Origin: Acidimicrobiia bacterium
GTDB lineage: Bacteria > Actinomycetota > Acidimicrobiia > Spongiisociales > ZC4RG35
Direction: 5' to 3'
Assembly: GCA_030623125.1 (NCBI GenBank)
Contig: JAUXMQ010000107.1
Span: forward strand, 1 to 5,268
DNA length: 5,268 nucleotides
Made by a program: the position numbers and the translations under genes
Notes under the pieces: model-generated
The model's database searches: none
The model's input: the letters and a program-made list of their open reading frames with translations, nothing else
Told to the model about the DNA's origin: nothing
Part shown: positions 1 to 5,233 of the stretch, in pieces
How the letters are laid out: each line of letters opens with the position of its first letter
Position numbering within the stretch: position 1 is the stretch's first letter

Positions 1-509
1 GCCACCAGCTTGACCGGGTCGGTGATGAGGAGTTCGGTGAAGTTGCCGAAGCAAACGTCCAGAGACCTTGGGGCACCCAGACGCGCAAGCTTCGTCGAGA
101 GGGTGAAGGTCTGCGCCGCCGGTGTGTAGAGAAACACCACGAGAATGATCAGCGTGGGAGATAGGAGGGCCCAGGGAACCCACCACCCGAGATTGAAGCC
201 TCCCGACCTGATCTCCCCGGTCATCCCCGAGTCGTCGGACCTCTCACCATCAGCACGGTCATAGAAGGCCTTGGCAACAATGAGAGCCAGCCAAGAGCCA
301 CCCGCCATGAGCCCGTAAGCCAGGAGGTGGTCGACCCCGGAGGTTTCTGCTGCAAAACCACACTGGCCCATTGCCAGAGGCGTGACAGCGGCGCCCGCGA
401 CCGATGCGGTGGCGCCGACGCCCAGTCGCCGCGGCGTTCGGTACCGGGGGGTCCTCGCCAAGTAGAGAGGTCCCAACACCGCAGCAATGACGAGACCGAT
501 TATCAGCAT
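1..509 (-). CDS. Sugar/glycerol-phosphate ABC transporter permease, MalF/UgpA type (partial, N-terminal part)
   Basis: This is an inner-membrane permease subunit of an ABC importer, of which 169 codons are visible before the window edge truncates it. Hydrophobic segments lie at about residues 2-18, 30-47, 62-82 and 107-128. The fourth, beginning WWVPWALLSPTLIIL, followed by the phrase YTPAAQTFTLS and then FGNFTELLITDP, matches the usual beginning of MalF/UgpA-type permeases, where the first membrane helix is followed by a periplasmic stretch and a short amphipathic segment. The roughly 100 residues before it, with three possible membrane helices, are an N-terminal extension compared with the shortest family members; E. 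coli MalF also has extra N-terminal helices. The ATG at 509 is the only plausible start before an in-frame TAA upstream, but no good Shine-Dalgarno sequence precedes it, so translation may depend on the upstream gene's transcript. It lies downstream of the solute-binding protein gene on the same strand, with about 90 bp and a hairpin between. The substrate cannot be read from the sequence. The conserved EAA loop would lie outside the window. Confidence 0.82.
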   Translation of the reverse strand, partial: MLIIGLVIAAVLGPLYLARTPRYRTPRRLGVGATASVAGAAVTPLAMGQCGFAAETSGVDHLLAYGLMAGGSWLALIVAKAFYDRADGERSDDSGMTGEIRSGGFNLGWWVPWALLSPTLIILVVFLYTPAAQTFTLSTKLARLGAPRSLDVCFGNFTELLITDPVKLV

Positions 510-552
510 GCAGCTATACGATGATTCACGATCAGGCGAGCAATTCCGTTAG

Positions 553-592
553 AGAAAGTGGGAACAGCAAGTCTTCGCTGTTCCCACTTTCT
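553..592 (-). terminator. Perfect 16-bp hairpin between binding-protein and permease genes (partial terminator or mRNA stabiliser)
   Basis: The arms AGAAAGTGGGAACAGC (553-568) and its exact reverse complement (577-592) flank an 8-nt loop. It starts 8 bp after the stop codon of the binding-protein gene in the minus-strand transcript. The A-rich outer part of one arm makes the far arm end in a pyrimidine run (CUUUCU), but no long U-tract follows, so termination would probably be incomplete. Such hairpins after a solute-binding-protein gene commonly keep its mRNA more abundant than that of the permeases downstream. That role is inferred here. Confidence 0.7.
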
Positions 593-600
593 GTGTTCTA

Positions 601-2022
601 TCAGCCTCCGAAGAGAGTTTCGTACTCGGTCAGAAGCTTGTTGCCTTCCTCATTGGCCACAGCCAATCGCTCGGCCACATCCAGGTCGTTCACCAGGATG
701 TCCTCGATGGCGAGCGTGATCACATCGCGAATGGCAACGAAGTTGCCGAGCAGCGCACCAAGCGATGCCGGGGTGTTCTCCGCTGCTGCGAGCTGATCCG
801 AGGCCACCAGGCTGTTCGGACTCTCGGCATACCAGCCCTCTGTCTCGAGAAGATCCACCGCATCCTGGGTGATCGGGATATAACCGGTGATCTTGTGCCA
901 CTCCGCCGCGTTGGCGGCATTGGAGAAGAAGTTGAGGAACGCCAGAGCGCCGTCCTGGGTCACATCGTCCATGCCGTCGAGCATCCAGATCGTTGCCCCA
1001 CCGATGAGGTTGCCGACATAGTCGACGTTTCCATTGTGTGGCATGAAGCTGGCTTCGACGTTGAATCCGGCGTCTGCTCCACCCTCAGTGAGGACGGTGG
1101 CATCCGAACTCGAGTAGACCAGCATGGCGACTTCCTGGGCGTAGAACGCGTTAGCCGTTCCGTCCCAGTCCCGCTGTGCGCCGGTGTAGACGTAGTGCCC
1201 CTTGTCGGCCATGTCCTTCCACCAACCGATGTAGTCGACCATTGCGTCTGAGTCGAGGAATATCTCGGTAGCGCGGCCGGTCCGACCGTTGTCGGCGTTG
1301 GCCAACAGCGCGCCCTGCTGTCCGAGACTCTGCTCCACGAACCAGCCGTGGTTCGGCCAGGTCACACACGCAGAGGGTCCGTCCGCCAGCGCTACGATCT
1401 TCTCACAAGCCGCCTCTACCTCGTCCCACGTGTCGGGAATCTCGGTTATCCCTGCCGCGTCGAGGATGTCGGTGTTGGAGAACATCACCGCCGAAGAGGT
1501 GTTCCAGGGCATCGAGTAGAAGGAACCGTCCACCGTGTAGTAGTTCCGAGCAGCGTCCACTACCGAATCGAGAACCACTGTCTCTCCGAGGATCTCGGTA
1601 CGATCGCCGATCGCTTCGGTCACCGACTTGAAGATCGGATTTCCGCCCGCGTCGACAGCGTCGAGAGCCTGTCGTGTTGCCGCCTCGAAGAAGTGGATGA
1701 GCCCGGGCGGGTCACCACTGTCCACGGCGAGAACGGCAGCATCGAACACGTCGTTATATGAAGCGAAAGACACCACGTTGATGTTGTAATCGGGGTGAGC
1801 GGCATTGAACTCGGCTGCCCTTTCCTGGGCAAAACCGAGCCGAGCCTCATCAGAGAAGGCAACCCAGAATTCAATATCGGTTACGCCTGTCTCATCACCA
1901 GCGTCAGTGGTAGCGGCGTCGCCGGCATCTTCGGTGGTGTCCGTCGAGGAACCGTCTCCGCATGCGGCAACGATCAACGCGATCACGGCCAATAAGGCAA
2001 ATAGTCGAATCTTGGATTTCAT
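601..2022 (-). CDS. Extracellular solute-binding lipoprotein, family 1, UgpB-like
   Basis: This 473-aa protein captures the substrate outside the membrane and delivers it to the ABC permeases. Residues 1-20 form a lipoprotein signal peptide (MKSKIR, then a hydrophobic core) ending in the lipobox V-A-A-C, with lipidated Cys21. Residues 22-48 are an acidic Ser/Thr/Ala/Asp linker typical of actinobacterial lipoproteins. The mature domain begins at about residue 49 (IEFWVAFSDEARLGF). It contains FNAAHPDYNINVVSFASYND, GDPPGLIHFFEAATRQALDA and SFYSMPWNTSSAVMFSNTDIL, which resemble the corresponding stretches of UgpB-type glycerol-3-phosphate binding proteins (FN..P.Y.V, P.I...E..T and LYSLPFNSS). 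The length suits the family. The ATG at 2022 is preceded by AGGA seven bases upstream, a good Shine-Dalgarno sequence. The downstream permease fits an SBP-permease-permease operon. The true substrate is unknown: glycerol-3-phosphate, glycerophosphodiesters and oligosaccharides all remain possible. Confidence 0.9.
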   Translation of the reverse strand: MKSKIRLFALLAVIALIVAACGDGSSTDTTEDAGDAATTDAGDETGVTDIEFWVAFSDEARLGFAQERAAEFNAAHPDYNINVVSFASYNDVFDAAVLAVDSGDPPGLIHFFEAATRQALDAVDAGGNPIFKSVTEAIGDRTEILGETVVLDSVVDAARNYYTVDGSFYSMPWNTSSAVMFSNTDILDAAGITEIPDTWDEVEAACEKIVALADGPSACVTWPNHGWFVEQSLGQQGALLANADNGRTGRATEIFLDSDAMVDYIGWWKDMADKGHYVYTGAQRDWDGTANAFYAQEVAMLVYSSSDATVLTEGGADAGFNVEASFMPHNGNVDYVGNLIGGATIWMLDGMDDVTQDGALAFLNFFSNAANAAEWHKITGYIPITQDAVDLLETEGWYAESPNSLVASDQLAAAENTPASLGALLGNFVAIRDVITLAIEDILVNDLDVAERLAVANEEGNKLLTEYETLFGG

Positions 2023-2073
2023 TGTTCCGTCCTATGGGTAGCTTGGGATACATCACCGGAATCGCAGTGATCT

Positions 2074-2091
2074 GATGACGCTGACGTCATC
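2074..2091. promoter_or_regulatory. Inverted repeat, candidate operator for the importer operon
   Basis: GATGACG and CGTCATC form 7-bp arms around CTGA. The right half also contains the self-complementary octamer TGACGTCA (2082-2089). It lies 52 bp upstream of the binding-protein ATG and about 95 bp upstream of the kinase start, a sensible place for a dimeric repressor or activator site. No regulator gene is present in the window, so the binding protein is unknown. Confidence 0.35.
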
Positions 2092-2171
2092 CAGACACTC
2101 CTGATCATCCGACTTCCAGAGCACCCTACTCACCAAAACGACGGGTGATCGCGGGCCGAGCCCCCTGGTCG

Positions 2172-2177
2172 TACACT
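2172..2177 (+). promoter_or_regulatory. TACACT -10 box giving a (near-)leaderless kinase transcript
   Basis: TACACT is followed by 9 nt and then the in-frame GTG at 2187. In Actinobacteria a TANNNT box 6-9 nt before a start codon commonly marks a leaderless mRNA. This decides the start of the kinase gene: the upstream in-frame GTG at 2145 would precede the promoter. No clear -35 hexamer is seen. Confidence 0.5.
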
Positions 2178-2186
2178 CACACCGAC

Positions 2187-3050
2187 GTGGCCTCCAGTAA
2201 CAACGATCCCTTGCAGGAGGTCATCTCGCGAGTCCCGTATCTGACCCGATCGAACGAGTTGGTTATCACGCCGCTGCTGGGCGGTTTGACCAACATGAGC
2301 TATCTCGTGGTGGCGGATGGGGCCAAGTTCGCCGTCCGGGTCAGCGGAGTGAGCGGAGAGGCGCTTGGCATCGATAGGGCCAGCGAGGCTGACGCACTTC
2401 GTCGGGCGGAGGCGGCCGGTATCGGGCCCGAGGTAGTCGCGTTCCTGCTACCCGAGGGTCATTTGATCACGCACTACCTCGCAGATGCGCGGACTCTGAC
2501 ACTGGAAGAGTTCACCGGACCAGAGATGATCCCCCGGGTCGCGGCAAGGCTGAGAGACATTCACGCCCTCGATCCGATTGCACGGGACTTCGACCCATAT
2601 GCCGACATTCGCCGGTGGTTGGAGCTCACCGAAGGACAGCGAGCGTCGCGTCCCGCTCAACTTGGCCCTCTTCTCGAGCAGGTCACCGAGATCGAGCGTC
2701 TTCGAGCATCGTTGCCGGAAGAGGCAAAGGTGTTTTGCCATAACGATCCCTACTTTCTGAACTTTCTCGATGATGGCTCCTTGTGGGTCATCGACTGGGA
2801 ATACGCCGGGATGGGAGACCCGATGTATGACCTGGCCGGGGTTGGCAATGTCCTCGATGACGCTGGTCGGGACCTGCTGCTCGAATCGTATTTCGGCGAG
2901 GGCGGCAGCCGGCTTCGCCGCGATTTGGAAGATCTCATTGCGGTCTACGTCTGCTGGAACATCGCATGGACTCTGGTCCAGATCGACGTCGGCGTCATCG
3001 GCTTCGACTACGTCAACTATCTCGATGAACTTCTCGACTCACTGCCCTGA
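2187..3050 (+). CDS. Choline/ethanolamine kinase-like (LicA/APH fold) phosphotransferase
   Basis: This 287-aa cytoplasmic kinase is predicted to transfer the ATP gamma-phosphate to the hydroxyl of a small substrate; choline or a similar amino-alcohol is the best guess. Numbered from the GTG at 2187, residues 29-41 (PLLGGLTNMSYLV) match the glycine-rich nucleotide loop 'GG-TN-Y' of choline kinases. FAVRVSG (48-54) is the following beta strand. CHNDPYFLNFL (184-194) is Brenner's catalytic motif, with catalytic Asp187 and Asn192. VIDWEYAGMGDPMYDLA (201-217) carries the metal-binding Asp203 and the W-E-Y pattern that separates the choline-kinase branch from antibiotic kinases. The length is normal. 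A longer in-frame start at 2145 (GTG) would add 14 residues without family-like character; the -10 box at 2172 argues for 2187. The gene is divergent from the UgpB-like importer. A role in aminoglycoside resistance is less likely given the DWEY motif. Confidence 0.85.
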   Translation: MASSNNDPLQEVISRVPYLTRSNELVITPLLGGLTNMSYLVVADGAKFAVRVSGVSGEALGIDRASEADALRRAEAAGIGPEVVAFLLPEGHLITHYLADARTLTLEEFTGPEMIPRVAARLRDIHALDPIARDFDPYADIRRWLELTEGQRASRPAQLGPLLEQVTEIERLRASLPEEAKVFCHNDPYFLNFLDDGSLWVIDWEYAGMGDPMYDLAGVGNVLDDAGRDLLLESYFGEGGSRLRRDLEDLIAVYVCWNIAWTLVQIDVGVIGFDYVNYLDELLDSLP

Positions 3051-3193
3051 GCTCCATGCCGTTGCTGCGATGACTCGTCGAGAGCAACAACAATCGCTTC
3101 ATGGACAGCCAGATCTAACCCCGGGGCTATCGCTCTCTCGGCTGCTTCCTCACCCAGGAGGGCGACCAGGTCTCCAGTCGATCCTATGCATTG
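3051..3193. other. Convergent intergenic region, kinase / arsenate reductase
   Basis: These 143 bp separate two converging stop codons. An imperfect hairpin lies at 3061-3088 (GTTGCT with AGCAAC, inner CGA with TCG), a possible weak bidirectional terminator, but no T-run follows on either strand. The minus frame of the arsenate reductase stays open through the whole region after its TGA; see the findings. No RNA gene or small ORF with a good start was seen. Confidence 0.4.
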
Positions 3194-3598
3194 TCAGATC
3201 TCGCTCGACCCAGCCAATTCGTCCAGCAGAATCTCCACCAGAGACTCAATCTCATCACGGATAACCCTGACGCCCTCCAACGGTATTCCAGACGAATCGT
3301 CGAGTTCCCATTCGAGATAGCGTTTACCTGGCATCACCGGGCAACTGTCGCCACACCCCATCGTCACGACCACCTCGGCCGCGTCGAGCCGCTCGTCGGT
3401 CCAGGGCACTGGCTGCTGGTCCGAGATGTCGATTCCCTTTTCGGCCATGACCGCCACAGCGATCGGGTTGACCAACTCGACAGGCTCCGAACCTCCCGAG
3501 AACACCTCGACTTCTCCTCCCGAGAGTTGACGCATGAACCCGGCCGCCATCTGAGAGCGGCCCGCGTTGTGGACACAGAGGAAAAGAACACTGGCCAT
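3194..3598 (-). CDS. arsC: Arsenate reductase ArsC, low-molecular-weight phosphatase fold
   Basis: This 134-aa cytoplasmic enzyme is predicted to reduce arsenate to arsenite, using thioredoxin or, in actinobacteria, mycothiol/mycoredoxin as the electron source. The N-terminus MASVLFLCVHNAGRSQMAAG contains the phosphate-binding P-loop C8-x5-R14-S15 of the LMW-PTP family and the N-A-G-R-S-Q signature of ArsC. Residues 77-91 (VVTMGCGDSCPVMPG) are the second conserved ArsC block, with Cys82 and Cys86. The segment that normally reads DWDLPDPAG, holding the general-acid Asp, reads EWELDDSSG here (97-104), so Asp101 is retained but the usual Pro after it is Ser. The C-terminal helix VIRDEIESLVEILLDELAG is typical and the length is normal. 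The ATG at 3598 begins exactly at the family's N-terminus; the in-frame upstream extension to 3673 is not family-like and crosses the neighbour's promoter. It is transcribed divergently from the selenoperoxidase gene. No arsR or arsB is in the window. Confidence 0.9.
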   Translation of the reverse strand: MASVLFLCVHNAGRSQMAAGFMRQLSGGEVEVFSGGSEPVELVNPIAVAVMAEKGIDISDQQPVPWTDERLDAAEVVVTMGCGDSCPVMPGKRYLEWELDDSSGIPLEGVRVIRDEIESLVEILLDELAGSSEI

Positions 3599-3656
3599 GC
3601 CCCCATGATGCCACTGATCTTCTACCCTGATGATTGTACCCGATAGGGTCACGACC
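3599..3656. promoter_or_regulatory. Shared 58-bp divergent promoter region, arsC / selenoperoxidase
   Basis: On the plus strand TAGGGT (3644-3649) is followed by 7 nt and then ATG 3657, the pattern of a leaderless actinobacterial promoter. The same bases could also act as an AGGG ribosome site 8 nt before the ATG, so either start mechanism is possible. On the minus strand TACAAT (complement of 3633-3638) is a good -10 box for arsC, leaving a leader of about 30 nt. The boxes lie a few bases apart, so polymerases would compete. ACCCT (3624-3628) and AGGGT (3645-3649) form a 5-bp inverted repeat spanning both boxes, a possible operator. Confidence 0.55.
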
Positions 3657-4625
3657 ATGTCCGGGTTGGCCAACGCTCAGGTCCGCGTTCGCGATGATCT
3701 CATCGAAATGGCAGAACGATCCTTCGCGGCGATTGCGGCGCCGGGAGGCTCCCTCTCCGGAGAGGAACGGGTCAGGGTGGCGGAAGCCGCCAGAGGTTCG
3801 AACGTCAACGGGCGGCTCCAGCAGTTCGCCCGTCATCTGTACTCCAGCCCGGCAACGGTCGCTCTCGAACACGTCAGGTACGCCGCGAGCGACGCCGGTG
3901 ACCCCCAGACCGTGGAGACAATTGGAATCGTTGCCAGACTCTCGGCGCTGGACCGACTTCACACTGTGCTCGGCGTCGATCTGGAGCCTCTCCCTACTCC
4001 GCAGCCTGGTCTGGCGACCGGAGAGATCGCCAGGGGTCTCAAACGTCGCCGGGGACATGTGCCAATGCCACCAGGGCCGATCCCGGTGTCACTCGACTTG
4101 GTGCCATTCGAGGCTGAAGCCTTTCAGGCCATGTTCGGGCCCCTGTACATGACGGAAGAGCAGATGGGTGATCCGCTGTTCGCCCGGGACCCTGGCTTGA
4201 ACACACCACAACTGGAGACGATTGCGGCGCGCATCTCAATGCTCAACGAGTGTTTCTACTGAGTATTCAGCCACGCATGGCGGCTCCGGTGGAGCGGCGA
4301 GATACACGACTACGACATACGGATCGAAGGGATCGCCGATCCGGCTATCGACGTTGGTGTCCCGGGCGGGATGGCATTGGTCGGACTTGTAGACGACATG
4401 GTAAAGGGTGATACCACTGCTCACGAGCAAGCTCGGGATGCCATTTTGGAGGAGCTTGGGTCCGAGGCGCTCGTCGACGCTGCTGCTGTTTTCGGCAATT
4501 TCGAGATGATGAACAGGGTCGCTGAAGGCACCGGGATCACCCTCCCCCCACAGGTGCTGGAGAGAGAAGCCGAGATGATGAAAACCCTCGGTCTGGAGGA
4601 CACCCTGAAGAGCCAGCATCTCTAA
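3657..4625 (+). CDS. AhpD-like alkylhydroperoxidase selenoprotein (TGA 4260-4262 read as selenocysteine)
   Basis: This is a predicted 322-aa selenoenzyme that reduces peroxides with a Cys/Sec pair. Residues 1-120 (RDDLIEMAERSFAAIAAPGGSLSGEER..., QTVETIGIVARLSALDRLHTVLGV) form an N-terminal all-helical region like those of long CMD/AhpD-family proteins. Residues 140-315 form the second domain: PQLETIAARISMLNECFY, then in-frame TGA at codon 202, then VFSHAWRLRW, ending with AAAVFGNFEMMNRVAEGTGI. The active-site pattern E187-x11-C199-x-x-U202-x3-H206 has the same spacing as M. tuberculosis AhpD Glu118, Cys130, Cys133, His137. After the TGA the frame is open for 120 codons to a TAA, with coding-like sequence, and that TAA overlaps the stop of the convergent neighbour. 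A SECIS-like stem-loop follows the TGA. ATG 3657 is chosen because TAGGGT precedes it by 7 nt; ATG 3630 is upstream of that box. The alternative is a pseudogene or a sequencing error at a Cys codon (TGC/TGT to TGA). The redox partner is unknown. Confidence 0.83.
4260..4262 (+). other. Selenocysteine (UGA) codon, residue 202
   Basis: TGT-TTC-TAC-TGA gives C-F-Y-U. The TGA occupies the second Cys position of the AhpD C-x-x-C-x-x-x-H motif, and the His follows four residues later. Substitution of a redox-active Cys by Sec is the usual pattern in selenoproteins. Confidence 0.82.
4278..4300 (+). promoter_or_regulatory. Bacterial SECIS-like stem-loop within the coding sequence
   Basis: GCTCC (4283-4287) pairs with GGAGC (4291-4295) around a three-base GGU loop. 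Beyond a G-G mismatch the stem continues with C4281-G4297 and G4280-C4298, then another G-G mismatch and U4278-A4300. The loop begins 25 nt after the UGA. Bacterial SECIS elements lie just after the UGA inside the coding region, with a small apical loop carrying G in its first two positions; E. coli fdhF has a loop beginning GGU. SelB would bind here. A competing small hairpin, GCCA-CGCA-TGGC (4270-4281), is compatible with the 5-bp core but not its lower extension. Folding energy was not computed. Confidence 0.65.
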
Positions 4626-5233
4626 GAGAGGTGCAGGGGTCCCTCCGGAGTGGCCAGGCTCACCGACACGACCGACGCAGCGCCTTGGACACAGAGAATA
4701 TTGGGTACGTCCTCAGTCCATTTCTGCAAACGAGCCCTCTCACCGCTGAGCACGATCTCCTCGACTCCGGTGACCTCGCGGTCGTGGACGACATCCGCTC
4801 TCCCTGGCATCTGGCCCTCGGGGACATGCCACTCGATGAAGAACGGCAGAGACTCCTCAAAGGCAAGATCCACACCTGCCACGCTCCACTTCAACTCGAC
4901 GCCGTCAGGCCTTTGCCGGCTCATGGCTGTCGACTCCAGACCCAAACGGGTGCACACGGCACTCAGGTCATCGGTTCGGATGGAGACGGCATCGACGACG
5001 CCTGTGGCCCCGACCCGTCCGCTTGCCCATCTTCCGAAGGCGCTGGCATCGGCTTCTGATGGGTCGACCACCGCGACCAACTCGACGTAGCTGTCACCGA
5101 GAGGGACAATGCGATTCGCCGTGCCGTGACCCGGATGGCGGCCTCCGTCCACAGAATCGAGGCCAAAACGGTCTCTGAAGCTTCGGGCGCCTCCATCGAG
5201 GTCGTCAACACATACGATCAGGTGGTCGATCAT
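4622..5233 (-). CDS. Glyoxalase-like domain protein (VOC superfamily)
   Basis: This is a 203-aa predicted cytoplasmic protein of the vicinal-oxygen-chelate fold, of the type usually annotated 'glyoxalase-like domain'. Its N-terminus MIDHLIVCVDDLDGGARSFRDRFGL is the classic first beta-alpha unit, with His4 in the usual metal-ligand position. GGRHPGHGTANRIVPLGDSYVELVAVVD (30-57) is the conserved block of this subfamily, with Glu51 in a possible ligand position. A second, more divergent half follows (VDAVSIRTDDLSAVCTRLGL at 80-99, later IEWHVPEG at 133-140). The reaction cannot be named from the sequence; members include isomerases, dioxygenases and resistance proteins. ATG 5233 starts exactly at the family N-terminus; a GTG 30 bp upstream would add ten non-conserved residues. 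No strong ribosome site is seen, though GTGAG lies 4 nt before the ATG. Its TAG shares bases with the TAA of the convergent selenoprotein gene. Confidence 0.82.
   Translation of the reverse strand: MIDHLIVCVDDLDGGARSFRDRFGLDSVDGGRHPGHGTANRIVPLGDSYVELVAVVDPSEADASAFGRWASGRVGATGVVDAVSIRTDDLSAVCTRLGLESTAMSRQRPDGVELKWSVAGVDLAFEESLPFFIEWHVPEGQMPGRADVVHDREVTGVEEIVLSGERARLQKWTEDVPNILCVQGAASVVSVSLATPEGPLHLS

Larger units (their letters stand above)
2023..2186. promoter_or_regulatory. Divergent intergenic region between the importer operon and the kinase gene
   Basis: These 164 bp must hold the promoters of both divergent genes. On the plus side a TACACT -10 box lies just before the kinase start. On the minus side the AGGA ribosome site of the binding protein lies next to its ATG. 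A minus-strand TAGGGT (complement of 2123-2128) could be a -10 box giving a roughly 90-nt leader, but no convincing -35 box accompanies it. Two inverted repeats lie between: ATCAC-N10-GTGAT (2052-2071) and the stronger GATGACG-CTGA-CGTCATC (2074-2091). Confidence 0.45.

Noticed and set aside
3048..3050. Possible recoding of the kinase TGA, since the frame stays open downstream
   Set aside because: The kinase is full length at this point, the downstream translation is low-complexity Ser/Arg-rich, and no stem-loop at the right distance was noticed.
3061..3088. Hairpin GTTGCT...AGCAAC as an intrinsic terminator
   Set aside because: The stem is interrupted and no T-run follows on either strand. 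It is mentioned only as a weak possibility in the intergenic entry.
3324..4058. A 244-aa minus-strand ORF overlapping arsC and the peroxidase gene
   Set aside because: It is antisense/out of frame to two genes with clear family motifs, and its own product (Arg/Gly-rich, no motif) looks like a frame shadow of GC-rich coding DNA.
4236..4619. A 127-aa minus-strand ORF covering the region after the TGA
   Set aside because: The plus frame here encodes the conserved end of the AhpD-like domain. The minus product has no recognisable motif, and its start has no family support.
4371..4625. A separate 84-aa plus-strand gene starting at ATG 4371
   Set aside because: It is in the same frame as the peroxidase, lacks a promoter of its own, and begins in the middle of a continuous open frame. 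It is better explained as the C-terminal part of the selenoprotein.
3657..4625. Pseudogene by nonsense mutation
   Set aside because: The TGA falls exactly on the redox Cys codon, the downstream frame is intact for 120 codons, and a SECIS-like hairpin follows. A random nonsense mutation would rarely combine these. It remains the main alternative until Sel genes are found.
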